A stretch of DNA of 25,431 nt from Reticulitermes lucifugus (Eukaryota; Arthropoda; Insecta; Blattodea; Rhinotermitidae): contig JAKCWW010005952.1 in NCBI GenBank assembly GCA_026260175.1, positions 4,164 to 29,594 on the forward strand. Reading direction: 5' to 3'. Shown here piece after piece: positions 1 to 8,879 of this stretch. The notes under the pieces were generated by a model. That model ran no database searches. It saw nothing but the letters and a program-made list of their open reading frames with translations, and was not told where the DNA came from. Each line of letters begins with the position of its first letter. The stretch's first letter is position 1. The translations under genes were made by a program, and so were the position numbers.

Positions 1-119
1 TGTCGGTTTTCCCCTGTCGATTTCATTCCACTGGTGCTCCATTAATTGTAAAAATTAGTAAAAGAAACTGCTCATCCTCATCATAAGGCTGTGGTGCGAG
101 GGCCCTTCATAAAAAAAAA
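1..119 (+). repeat. SINE-A copy 1, 3' part, cut by window edge
   Basis: This stretch aligns by eye with the 3' half of the better SINE copy at 924-1199. It shares the C-rich segment ending in TTTCATTCCA, then CTGGTGCTCCATTA, then TAAGGCTGTGGTGCG and GGGCCCTTCA. It ends in an A-run at 110-118, as expected for a retroposed tail. The tRNA-like head, if present, lies left of the window. Orientation is plus. It is shorter and more diverged than the second copy in the middle. Confidence 0.75.
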
Positions 120-909
120 GAGTGTTAATGTAGGGAAAGGCGAGTACGGACACAAACAGCTGGAGCAGCAAGAAAATGGAGGAGGATGAAGATGTTATCG
201 TAATACAGTTTAAGCTAAGGTTCTATTGTTTGCGCGAAGAATCTGAGGAAAACAACAAAAATTCTTCAGTGAAAAGAACTGAACACCCAACCTCCCGCAA
301 AAGAATGATCACCAATATTTACCATGAAAATCGGCTTCTGTTTGCCTCAGGGTAATCCTAAGGTTGTAATCCTAAGGTTTTCAGTATTTGTGGCCTATAT
401 GTTACACGGGGATTTCCGTCGCCTATTACATAGATCTATGTTAAGAACAAAAATATGTTTTTCTCAAAGAGAGAGAGCCTGACATATTATGGCGCCCAAT
501 AGGATATAATTGCAAATGCGTGTTTTCTGATGAAAATTCTGACAATGTATGCGTCACGTTTTACGGTGGATGTTGCTGAGGCAAAGGTATTTTAGGTTCT
601 TACAATGTGTAATGTATGTTCCGGCGTTTCGGAGGAACCTGCTGCCTCCATATTCATGATGACTAGATTGGTTCGAGTTGTTGCAAAGATTGGGAAGAGG
701 AAATACCCTCTTATGTTGGGAGAAAGTTATCCTACACAGTGTAAGAACCCAAAAGTTTGTAATTTTAATTGAATAATATTTTGCTCGCAAATAAAATTAA
801 ATATTGCACTGCTGAATTTCAGTTACACGTCTATACGCTTTCATATTTGTTAAGAGGAGCATAGCCAGATCACATTTATCTGGAGGTACAGGATACACAG
901 GGTTTGAAT
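120..909. other. Unassigned AT-rich spacer
   Basis: I see no gene and no repeat I recognise. TAAGGTTGTAATCCTAAGGTTTTCAG around 359-384 contains a short tandem duplication (AATCCTAAGGTT). The open frame on the minus strand at 554-790 has no recognisable motif and is taken as chance. Confidence 0.5.
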
Positions 910-922
910 AAGCTGTCATAAA
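910..922 (+). repeat. Left target-site duplication of SINE-A copy 2
   Basis: AAGCTGTCATAAA here is repeated exactly at 1200-1212, just after the A-rich tail of the SINE between them. A 13-bp exact duplication is typical of LINE-mobilised SINE insertion. Confidence 0.85.
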
Positions 923-923
923 A

Positions 924-1199
924 GGCCGTGCCATGGCTCAGGCGGTTAGTCACCGGCCTCTCACCGGGAAGGCCCGGGTTCGATCTCGGGTCAGTCTGTG
1001 GGATTTGTGGTAAAAAATGTGGCACTGGAACAGGTACTTCGGTTTCCCCCTGTCACTTTCATTCCACCGGTGCTCCATTACACGGAAAAATGGAAAAACT
1101 AATGATATTCATCACAGGGTTACACAATAAGCCTCAAGGCTACGGTGCGTCCGTAGCATTTGCTGCGGGGCCCTTCACAAAGAAAGAAGAACAAATAAA
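924..1199 (+). mobile_element. SINE-A copy 2, tRNA-derived, near full length
   Basis: The 5' head has a box-A-like segment (ATGGCTCAGGCGGTTA, 933-948) and a box-B-like segment (GGGTTCGATCTCGG, 977-990). These are the internal RNA polymerase III promoter elements of a tRNA-derived SINE. The body runs through GTGGGATTTGTGGTAAAAAA, a C-rich stretch and GGGGCCCTTCACAAAG, and ends in an A-rich tail. The 13-bp duplication at 910-922 and 1200-1212 marks both ends, so this is the best-preserved insertion of its family here. The plus-strand open frame at 928-1314 is only this SINE read through and is not a protein. The assignment rests on the boxes, tail and duplication. The family name is not known to me with certainty. 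Confidence 0.85.
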
Positions 1200-1212
1200 A
1201 AGCTGTCATAAA
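1200..1212 (+). repeat. Right target-site duplication of SINE-A copy 2
   Basis: This is the exact second copy of the 13 bases at 910-922. It is also the left edge of the 110-bp direct repeat arm at 1201-1312, so the SINE inserted at the border of that older repeat. Confidence 0.85.
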
Positions 1213-1312
1213 GCGATTATTATACTCTCTGAGCTTAACTTTGACATCTTCATGTACAGACGTGAAAGGCAAAGAAAGCTATCAGCAAAATACTGCCTGT
1301 TTCTCTATAGGT
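1201..1312 (+). repeat. Direct repeat arm 1 (~110 bp, diverged)
   Basis: This aligns along its full length with 1561-1672 at roughly 80 percent identity by eye. Shared blocks include AAGCGATTATTA, CTTTGACATCTTCA, GACGTGAAA and CAGCAAAATACTGCCTG. The opposite-strand SINE-B lies exactly between the two arms. Origin unknown. It could be a segmental duplication or a piece of a larger repeat unit. Confidence 0.8.
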
Positions 1313-1315
1313 AAA

Positions 1316-1560
1316 GATATTACTGTGTAGGCCTGAACAGGCCCTTAGGGCTCCAGGAGGACAATCGTCACGTGAAGGTGACAATGTTGTCAGCCCTATG
1401 CACCAGCCGCCTTCACCGCCCAGGAGATATCCCTGGTACTCATTTCTGTTAGAGGCATAAGTCGAGTACAGTGCCATAGTGAGGCCGGAAGGATTAAGGG
1501 AATCGAACCCGCGACCTTCCGGTTTGTAGCGCAGTGCCTCAACTAACTGCGCCACACATG
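1316..1560 (-). mobile_element. SINE-B, tRNA-derived, minus strand
   Basis: Read on the minus strand, the head is GTGTGGCGCAGTTAGTTGAG (box-A-like), followed by GCGGGTTCGATTCCC (canonical box B). The body continues with GAAATGAGTACCAGGGATAT and a GGGCGGTGAAGGCGGCTGG segment. This organisation matches tRNA-derived SINEs I remember from termites and cockroaches, but the family name is uncertain. The minus-strand open frame at 1250-1555 is the SINE read as protein and should not be annotated as a gene. There is no obvious short target-site duplication. Instead it is flanked by the ~110-bp repeat arms. Confidence 0.8.
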
Positions 1561-1672
1561 TGCTGTCGTGAAGCGATTATTACATTCTATACACTTAGCT
1601 TTGACATCTTCACATGCGGACGTGAAACTCAAGGAAAGCTACTCAGCAAAATACTGCCTGCTCCTCTACAGT
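1561..1672 (+). repeat. Direct repeat arm 2 (~110 bp, diverged)
   Basis: Second arm of the pair with 1201-1312. It differs by scattered substitutions and one single-base indel near AAAGCT(A)CTCAGC. Similarity starts at GCTGTC and fades after CTCCTCTACA. Confidence 0.8.
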
Positions 1673-2712
1673 CTAGATAACTAGAGATCACGCACCGTAC
1701 GTGATATACAGAACGAAGTGCTGAGCCGTTTTACGTTCGTGCAGGAAATGCAAACTACATCTGTCGGCTACTGGATTTTATGTCATCTTTAAAGAAGGAA
1801 AGATATTTTTGTCAACGCTGAGTATAAAGTAATATGTACCACTCACCGTGTGTTGTGAAGAAGGCACTTCACACAAAGGTACCAAGTTAAGTAATGTAGG
1901 CATAGCATAACAATTCTGGTGCATTTACTCACTTCTGTTTAATTATCTCGTAAAGGGCAAGGTTTAAGGAAAAATGTCGTATGCCTCTCTGTAAGGCTTG
2001 TCATAGACATTTTTCACCCCGACAGATACTTAGCGAGACAGTTCAAGGTGTGCACAAAACGGCATGCAGACTTTCTTGTAAAGTTCCGTTTGTTTTGTAT
2101 GGTTTTATTAAAGACTGGATTATGACGAAAATTGTCGTGGAGCTCGAAAATACCAAATTAAATAAAAATTCGTTAAAAAGTCTTGCAGTTCTTACACGCT
2201 AACTGGCAGGTTGACAGACATGGCTAAAGATCCAAAAGCAGTGAAGTTATGAACGTGCTTAAGCACTTGTTTAAAGCGAAGGAGATGGGTGGGCGAACGG
2301 AAATAAAGCAGTAAATATTCTTAACAACATTTTTACTATAACGGCGTAATAGTTCAGTTTCAACATCCGGCCGCCTTTTCCTTCGTAACCATTAGATAGG
2401 AAGCTGAGTGGTCCGCAGAGCAAGTCTGGACGTTATAACAAGAAATAAAATAATGTTTCTGTTGAGAATTGAAGAACGATCATCCAGCCCGTACTCATTA
2501 CGTCTCGGCTTGCATACTGACAAGAAAATTGAATAATTACAAGCCTTGAATACCATGGCCTGTCTTCCTTGAAGGTATTGCAGAGAGAAAATATTGCGTG
2601 AATTTTCTTTTCAGTTGACTGAAGAAAAGTGCTAGAAAGGTAAATGTTTAAGACACTTAACCAGTGAGTGACTACATTAACTGAATAATTATTTGGCCAA
2701 TTTAAGAAGTCA
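1673..2712. other. Unassigned AT-rich spacer
   Basis: No recognisable gene. The plus-strand frame at 1981-2202 (73 codons) has a few cysteines but no spaced metal-binding pattern or known motif, so I treat it as chance. Confidence 0.5.
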
Positions 2713-2743
2713 AATATATATCTATATATATATCAATATATAT
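2713..2743. repeat. (TA)n-rich microsatellite
   Basis: Alternating TA steps interrupted by single C residues give an imperfect dinucleotide repeat of about 30 bases. Confidence 0.8.
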
Positions 2744-2837
2744 GAAGCATATCAAATTAACAAGTAGTGTTTAACTTAGTAGTATTGAACTGACTATCGT
2801 ATTCCAGGGTTTACAATATTTAGGCAAATACGAATAG

Positions 2838-2945
2838 CTGACTCAGCCAGCCAGGACATTCCCCTTTCTTAAGAGGAACCCGGAGGTTTATTACTGAGTT
2901 CAAAAATTCTGCCAGTGAACCCCAGCCTGCGATAGCCGACAAAAG
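2838..2945 (-). pseudogene. Non-LTR retrotransposon 3' tail, end of RT ORF
   Basis: On the minus strand, one frame reads LAEFLNSVINLRVPLKKG and then enters GGAATGTCCTGGCTGGCTGAG. This matches the very C-terminus and stop region of the endonuclease/reverse-transcriptase ORF of an arthropod non-LTR family, whose ORF commonly ends in a (V)NLRVP-type motif followed by FLTS and a stop. The same terminal motif recurs at 15645-15720 and 25395-25431. It is a 5'-truncated copy, the usual result of incomplete target-primed reverse transcription. The family call is by memory of the motif. Confidence 0.6.
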
Positions 2946-4364
2946 TTAACTACTCTGGCATCCGTAATTACCAAAACATCACCTTGAAATAATTAAAAAA
3001 TATTCTAAATTTAATTTCAAATATAACCTCTTACAAACTCACAGCCTGTTGCAGTTAATTATTCTAAACTTGTGTTAAAATTTTTAAATTGCAATTATTT
3101 TTCCATAAAGTTCTTGATATAACGTATTTTGCCGTTTACAATTTATTTTATAATAAAAGCAGGATAGACATATTTTATGATCGTCTGTACCGCTGGCTAA
3201 AACGTTTTGGATATAGAGTAAAAAGTATCGCTATGTAGACATCATTCTTCTATCTTTGTTTTTCTTCTCTTTAAATATTAAATAACCACATTTAAAGCAT
3301 TAACAATTATGAAAGAAAAAATTGAACGATCTATACCTTAAAAGCACTATTTATATAATAACCTGTGAGTAGAGGCAATAGGTAGTATTCTCTTTAACAT
3401 AAAACTGTTACTGCCCTGTGGTGTTATTTTGAAAATACTCCTTCTAAACTAAGTCATATTTATGGAATATGAAAGAAATGAAGGAAAATGACGTATAAAA
3501 ATTACCAATAATGCAGCATGTCATAAATTGTAACTTTACAGTGCCTTTAATGAAGAAATATTTCAGAAAAAATACAGGCACTATTTTAAAGCTCATGAAG
3601 GAACAAGTGTAAGAGGGAAAGAATATAGTATATCTCTCTAGGCTTATTAAGGGAGTGCGTTATTCTACTTGACGTGCCCTGATAATTTTGTCAGGACAAA
3701 GCAGAGTCTGTACATTTTAGCGTACATTTCTTTCGTTTCCTTTTTTTTTTTGTAGTGAATTTTCAAGTAGTTTGCACTGCCGCTAAATTTGTCGATTTTG
3801 TCTTGCAAAGTATATCTTTTGCTGTACTGGACAAAAGGTTTCGAACAATGAATACGTGAGTACAATACAGTACTCATGTGTATGTAACCAACTCCACAAA
3901 AACTTCTGCAGAGACTTGCTTGTTGAAACAAAGAAATCTCCAGTATCAGTTCACACAATATGGCGGTTGAAGGTAATAAAGATGTAATTGAATTAGTTTT
4001 CAGATTTAGCAAATAATTTTTCTAGTACCCATATGACACGTAAAAATAAGAGATACTGCACTTCGAACACGTAGCTTGTCTAGGGGAGAACAAAAATGAG
4101 AAGAAATATTTTGTGAGGAAACTATAGTGAAAGCAGCCACTTGCAGACCAAGGAGGGTGACAGAAGGATTGTGTTAGGATGAAAGGCAGCAACATGAAGA
4201 ACATACAGCACGTACTGAAGAAATTAGTATTTCATACAAGATTTTGTCGAGAAGTCTGAAAGAAAAGAAACGTATCGCTTGGAAGAAGTAAGTGTAGCCA
4301 CGGGATAATATTTCAAATTTATCTTGTTAAACCAGGACGCGAAAGTGTAGAATATGTTTACTGC
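2946..4364. other. Unassigned AT-rich spacer
   Basis: Very AT-rich sequence with no gene I can support. The minus-strand frames at 3665-4012 and 4022-4204 contain no recognisable domain and have the skewed composition expected from chance. Confidence 0.5.
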
Positions 4365-4510
4365 GCCTGTCACTGCCGTGCCCAATTCGATCACAAGCCA
4401 GTCTATGTAGGATTTCTGGTGAAAAGGTGCTTAGGTTTCTCTCCCGCCAGTATAGTCCTAATTCTCCGTAATCACAATTCATGCATCGACCACCGACGCT
4501 GTAAAAACTT
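4365..4510 (+). mobile_element. Degraded SINE-A relative
   Basis: The segment CAGTCTATGTAGGATTTCTG, followed by GTGAAAAGGTG and TTTCTCTCCCGCCAGT, aligns with CAGTCTGTGGGATTTGTGGT and the C-rich part of the SINE at 924-1199. The box B region here is reduced to CAATTCGATCACAAG. The downstream text CCTAATTCTCCGTAATCACA differs from copy 2, so it may be a subfamily. The minus-strand frame at 4327-4557 covers it and is not a gene. Confidence 0.6.
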
Positions 4511-4584
4511 TCCAAATTCAAATGTCTTAAGGTAACACTTCTCTCTCCCACTTCCATTTTTGCTGCCTTAAACAGAACGTCGCG

Positions 4585-4856
4585 TTATAGTAGTTAGGAC
4601 TACTTCGTAGTCTACCTGGGAGAGGCCGGTTTGAAATCTCAGACAAAGCGGCTATTCTACCTCAAGCTTCTCGCCGTCTTCTTTATTACCCCAAATACAT
4701 GAAGTGATAATACCAAAATTTAAGCCACGAGCGCGTAGTTACAAATTATTTTCAAACATCCCTTTATCTTTCGAAGCTGTGTAGTCTGAGATACCTAAAA
4801 GGGGTTTAGCCATTAACTAATTAACTACCTAAATAAATAAGTAAATAAATAAAGGG
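4585..4856 (+). mobile_element. SINE-C, tRNA-derived, with A-rich microsatellite tail
   Basis: TATAGTAGTTAGGA resembles box A and GGCCGGTTTGAAATCTC resembles box B about 45 bases later, the spacing expected for a tRNA-derived head. The element ends in a run of AAATAAAT-type repeats at 4831-4853, a common SINE 3' end. No target-site duplication could be recognised, so the borders are approximate. Confidence 0.6.
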
Positions 4857-6226
4857 GTATTAAATTCTTATACACGAAGATGGGTAGAGAGCTTCACGCT
4901 GAAGAAGCCTTACCCCAGGGAAACGATCCCTCTGTAGTCACTGGCTAAGCTTTTTGGTAGAATTCAAAGTGGGCCTGGACTTTGTGGCAAAAGAAAATAT
5001 TCCCTTATTCTGTGGGAGGTTGAATGAGGTTATCTAGAGTGTATTGATATTCTGGCTCAATGTTTTTATATCGCAGTATAATTTACACGTATTGGAATTT
5101 AATTTAAATTTTCTGGTTATAGGTAAAACAACTGAGAATCTTCGAAGAAGTCGGCGTAATTAGTAAAGGAGTGAGTAGAAAGAGCAGTGGGAGAGCAATA
5201 TTATGACACGACAGTATAAATTCGAAAGTTCCGTTATATAACATTTACTATATAAACGCTGCACACAACGTTTTAAAAATTACGAAGTATAAAACAGATA
5301 AAATTTTTCATAGGCTCTTGCATTCAAATTAGAACCCAATATTCAGGATATATAATATGCCCTTCATATACATGGACGTTTTCCGAGAAGTAGTGAATAG
5401 TAAATTTCATGAAAGGACCTGGAATCTCGGCAAAATAATGTCCTTATTGACTACTTGTAACATGTTTTCAATGCTTCTTTCTTTGTAGCAGTTGACCTGT
5501 AATATGCATCACATCTGATAACTTCCTTTCCTTTTATGGACTTTTTTTGGGGGGGAAAAGGAATAGTACATAGATTACAAACTTTCGAATTCATCACGTC
5601 TTAAAGGTGTACTTTTTACACGTATAATACGTCCTTTATTAGAACCATGTGTTATGTAGTTCAGCAACTTTAGTAACAGACATTTGAAGTCGGTATCACA
5701 GCTTCAATCGAAATAGCAAAGAACGAAAAGCAGTCTTCGTTACAACAAAACCACTTGGTTCTGAAACCTACACAAAGGCTGACACATCACCGAAAACTGG
5801 TTTATTGTAGAGAAAGTATTTCGAAAGTGTGAACATAGAAGCAACAGTAATAAAAGTACGTGGTAATAATTATAATTATAACTTAACCGTACTGGGCGCT
5901 GACTGCCAAAATAAGTACAGGAATGTGGAATGGAGTAACAAGTAGCTCATATATAATTAAATGAAAACAGTTAACTAAATATTGTTTAGTTTATATTTAT
6001 GCGCTGAACAACAAGTCAGACAGGAAGTGCGTTTGGATTATAGCCTCCAAGCTCCTGTTTGAGTTATGCAGCTTGGAGAGGTGGTCCGCGCTTTATTCAA
6101 TGAAATGTTATTAGCAAATACGCCATAAATCTAAATGAAGTAAATGTGAAAACATTTTATCACTCACTGAGAATTTTAAGATAGTTGGTCTCCTGACTCT
6201 AAGGTAAAAAAAATTATAAATGAAGC
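4857..6226. other. Unassigned AT-rich spacer with one hairpin
   Basis: No gene recognised. A 9-bp perfect inverted repeat (CTCCAAGCT at 6045-6053 and AGCTTGGAG at 6070-6078, 16-base loop) lies in a locally GC-richer patch at 6040-6095 and may be the edge of an old repeat. Confidence 0.45.
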
Positions 6227-6246
6227 TCGATTCGATTCGATTCGAT
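6227..6246. repeat. (TCGAT)4 microsatellite
   Basis: Four perfect copies of the pentamer TCGAT, an uncommon CpG-containing unit in an otherwise CpG-poor region. Confidence 0.9.
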
Positions 6247-6488
6247 GAGTTTAGTTTATTTAATGACACTTTTTAAGGCAATTTTTACTCAAGTTTGAAC
6301 TTTAGGATTATTCTTGAAGACAAGTCGAAGAGGACGTGAAATTAACAGGTGTTGTCCTGTTTTAAAGTCATATTTCTTCATTTATATGGAACATGTCCAT
6401 CAGATGTAAAGGCATAGACAAATCATCAATAATTCATAGCGATGAGCTCTGCGATTCATATCGTGTGCTAAACTTACTTCACCAAAGG

Positions 6489-6718
6489 TGTCCTTAGTTT
6501 TCAGTAATAGGATATTTTTCGCTCAATTTTCATGACTTTTAAAAAAGGGATATTTTATTCACTCAACACTTCCTGAGTTTTCAGTAATAGGATATTTTTT
6601 CACTCAGATTTCATGTCTTGTTAATAATAGGACACCTTATTCACTCACATTTTTCTGAGTTTTCAAAAATAGAATATTTTATTCACTCAACTTTTCTGAT
6701 TTTTCAGTAATAGGACCC
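6489..6718. repeat. ~41-bp minisatellite, about 5.5 units
   Basis: Units start at 6489, 6533, 6574, 6614, 6656 and 6697, giving lengths of 44, 41, 40, 42 and 41 bases and a partial last unit. The common pattern is TG-A-G-TTTTCAGTAATAGGAT, then ATTTTATTCACTCA. Units differ by substitutions and small indels, so the array is old. The last unit breaks off at TAGGACCC. Confidence 0.9.
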
Positions 6719-7750
6719 TAACGCATGAAAATACTTAACCACTGGCCCAAGGTAGTATGAGCGTAAGACTTTCACACAATGCAATCCAATTAGTGACAAC
6801 CTGAAGGTTAGCAGACGTTCTTCCAGCGCCTTGCGAGCATGCGTCCCTGGGTGTCTAAAGCGCACGTTACCCTAACTTCCTCCACCTGGCAATGTTGAGC
6901 TATAAAAGCGTTTGAAGCTGAGATTTAAATTCGGCGCAAACAAATTTATTATCAATGCATGTTTTTCCTTAAATAGTATAAACGTTTCTCGTTTCCTTGT
7001 GAAATCTTATCGAACATAACCTGTAAAGATTGCCAAATGCAACCAACATTGAAATGGATTTTTCCGTTGTTACACTGCATAAAACGAACACTACAATTCG
7101 GAAGCTGCCTGCTTCCATCCTCTGGTGAAACCACTAATCCTTAAAGAAATCACCAAAATATATATAGAATACATAATGTAACCCTCCACCTTAAAGAGCC
7201 CGAGTCACAGTTACAGTACTGCTGTGTGCTCATCGGTTAGCACGAATCCCTCCCAAGGAATACACGGGGGTATACGAAGCCACTTGAATAGCCACTGTTG
7301 TAGTGTTCTAACGATCACGCAGCTTGCGTTTATTTCTGAATTAACACAATTACAGCAACTGTTTGCACAATTCGAATAAACCAACTACAAGCATGGAAAA
7401 TTTGAGATCACTTGAGATGAATGCTGTTAGGTTGTGAACTGCAGCATTTCGCCTTTGTTTCCGTACTACATTCAGTGAAACCAAATACTGCAGTGCCACG
7501 AATTCCGGAATGTCCTTTCCTTTGTCAAGAGAATAGCTAGCCTGCAGACAAGCCCGTCCGAACAAAAGAACCATTTACCTGCGTAAAACCACCTGTCACT
7601 ATAAAAAGAGATTTTAAGCCTTTAATGGAAATGAGGTGTGTTAGAGCACTACCTATCTTAATGACATACAAGGCGGAGAAGAATTAGTGGTTTGAGCTAA
7701 ACCACTCCGCTCTTTCGAAATTTTGAGCAGTGAAATTTTGATATAATTTG
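6719..7750. other. Unassigned spacer, GC-richer in first 200 bp
   Basis: The first ~200 bases are noticeably less AT-rich than the flanks and hold a TATA-like sequence at 6901. No coding region follows it. The minus-strand frames at 6952-7134 and 7350-7574 show no family motif. Confidence 0.45.
6901..6908 (+). promoter_or_regulatory. TATA-box-like TATAAAAG
   Basis: A perfect TATAAAAG lies downstream of a GC-richer segment, an arrangement that could be a core promoter. There is no identifiable transcript or ORF downstream in this window, so it may equally be a chance match in AT-rich DNA. Confidence 0.2.
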
Positions 7751-7793
7751 TATGTAATTACATAAACTGGCTAATAGCCAACAACCAGTTTAT
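7751..7793. repeat. Palindrome cluster with two alternative hairpins
   Basis: TATGTAATTACATA (7751-7764) is a perfect 14-bp palindrome. It overlaps ATAAACTGG (7762-7770), which pairs with CCAGTTTAT (7785-7793). Nested in that loop, TGGCTA and TAGCCA (7768-7773 and 7775-7780) form a competing hairpin. The cluster sits just left of the PLE remnant and may belong to an adjoining repeat. Confidence 0.7.
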
Positions 7794-7795
7794 CC

Positions 7796-7852
7796 TCTCA
7801 TTGTCTTGAAGCTCAGTCCGAGACTTGAACTACTGACCCTGACCGGGTACAG
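7796..7852 (-). repeat. tRNA-like box B fragment (possible SINE piece)
   Basis: On the minus strand, AGTAGTTCAAGTCTCGGACT resembles a box B, preceded by CCCGGTCAGGGTC. No convincing box A or tail was found. It begins exactly where homology of the PLE left arm ends. Confidence 0.3.
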
Positions 7853-8078
7853 TAACCATAAATTACACGTGAGAAACAGCAACCCAATATATCTAAAAAT
7901 GTAAATTCCACATAAGCAAAACCTAAGAAATTTAGAATAAGATATAATATAAAAATATAAAATAGGTCTGCAAGTCATGTTTTTCAGATCTAACTTAATA
8001 TGAAAATAGTCAATAAAAAGTAAAATTTTCAAACCTATAAACAACCAACAACCTCTCTTTGTGGAAGTAAGAGCTAAA
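7853..8078 (-). repeat. PLE inverted pseudo-LTR, left arm
   Basis: The reverse complement of this arm aligns along its length with 8551-8777. In order it matches at TTAGCTCTTACTTCCACAAA, GAGGTTGTTGGTTGTTTA, TATTGACTATTTTC, TTAGATCTGA, ACATGAC, TATTTTTAGAT and TGGGTTG. The encoded chance peptides also share LDL..MTCR, which confirms the alignment. Penelope-like elements are known for pseudo-LTRs that may be inverted, which fits because the GIY-YIG remnant lies between these arms. Confidence 0.75.
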
Positions 8079-8184
8079 TCTGTCCAGAAGGATTTGGTGT
8101 GTAATTATTACCCTGTGCGTTTAGTGGAGTCTAGAAGCCTAGAAGTAGTGAGGTGCAAAGAAGTGATGAGAAACCTTTGTGCAT

Positions 8185-8497
8185 ATTATTTGTGCTTGTA
8201 AGATTCCGTGTGAATGTGGCAGAGATTACATTGTTGAAAAGGACAGACCCTTGGATACAAGATTAAGGAAACAAATATATTCTGAAAGAAGGGTGCTTTA
8301 ATAAATCCAAATTGGCATTACATGCCTTTGAAGAAGGGCATAAGATTGATTGGACATAGGCTCCTATTCTACAGTTTGAGTCCCAAGCTGCTTTTAGGAA
8401 ATATAAAGAAAGGACTCACAATTTATGTTCCGACAGTCCGATTAGTCAGCTCAGTTTGAAAATATCTCCTACTTGGTTCCCCGTTTGGGGGAAATAA
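8185..8497 (+). pseudogene. Penelope-like element GIY-YIG endonuclease domain, broken
   Basis: The first part (frame of 8203) reads IPCECGRDYIVEKDRPLDTR, close to the PLE signature in which an IPCECG segment is followed by YIG, then RPL..R. The last G of the YIG triplet is V here. After a frameshift near 8301 the frame of 8303 reads KSKLALHAFEEGHKIDW, then a stop at 8357-8359. It then reads APILQFESQAAFRKYKERTH, ISQLSLKISP and a final stop at 8495-8497. These match, in order, the conserved tail of PLE polyproteins (KS.LA.HA...GH, RKYKE, NPIS..SLDISP-like). PLEs are retroelements whose reverse transcriptase is coupled to a GIY-YIG nuclease. The reverse-transcriptase part is absent, so this is a 5'-truncated dead copy. 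The homology is recognised from memory and the match is extended. Confidence 0.85.
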
Positions 8498-8550
8498 ATA
8501 AAGTATGATTTGGGTGAAGTCTCTTGTTTTTCTCATGTCATGTGTTTTGT

Positions 8551-8777
8551 GTTAGTTTTTACTTTCAAAAACAGAGGTTGTTTGTTGTTTACACATTTGA
8601 CTATTTTCGTTTCTATTGATTCTTTTTATATTTTATTGGATCTGACATGCATGACGTGTAGATATATTTTATATTTAACATTTTATTTTTATTATCAAAT
8701 TTATTAGCATTTGCGTATGCGAAAGTTATATTTTTAGATCACTGGGTTGGTTTTCCTCACTTGTGATTTATAATTAT
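8551..8777 (+). repeat. PLE inverted pseudo-LTR, right arm
   Basis: Partner of 7853-8078. It begins ~54 bases after the GIY-YIG stop codon at 8495-8497. The plus-strand frame at 8510-8707 is this arm read through and is not a gene. Divergence between arms is substantial, so the copy is old. Confidence 0.75.
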
Positions 8778-8825
8778 ATATATGTATAGTATTATGGTGT
8801 ATTTTTTCTTACAATTAGCGATTTT

Positions 8826-8857
8826 ACCTGAGGATAAAAGCAGGTAGCTTCGGAAAC
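8826..8857 (+). other. Degenerate hammerhead-like motif next to PLE right arm
   Basis: CTGAGGA (8828-8834) fits the CUGANGA core of a hammerhead ribozyme. AAGC (8838-8841) can pair with GCTT (8847-8850) as helix II, and GAAAC begins at 8853. Two extra bases (C and G) separate helix II from GAAA, and no helix I or III is evident. PLE pseudo-LTRs are reported to carry hammerhead motifs, so this may be the decayed one of this element. Could be coincidence. Confidence 0.35.
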
Positions 8858-8879
8858 CTAGTGTTCATTTTGAGTATTT

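Noticed and set aside
970..990. Possible functional tRNA gene (box B match)
   Set aside because: No acceptor stem or full cloverleaf surrounds it. It is a SINE head. The same applies to the box B at 1498-1512.
928..1314. A 128-codon plus-strand frame
   Set aside because: It lies entirely on SINE-A and the direct repeat arm, with no protein homology recognised.
1250..1555. A 101-codon minus-strand frame with MAQLVEALRYKPEGRGFDSL
   Set aside because: This is the tRNA-like head of SINE-B translated. Such peptides are common false predictions.
3665..4204. Adjacent minus-strand frames of 115 and 60 codons that could be one broken gene
   Set aside because: No domain or motif in either, and their composition matches chance frames in AT-rich DNA.
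6045..6078. 9-bp hairpin as a possible structured RNA or terminator
   Set aside because: It stands alone with a 16-base loop and no context, so only a mention in the spacer entry is justified.
6489..6718. Regularly spaced repeats as a possible CRISPR-like array
   Set aside because: Units are contiguous and diverged, without unique spacers, and the genome is eukaryotic. This is a minisatellite.
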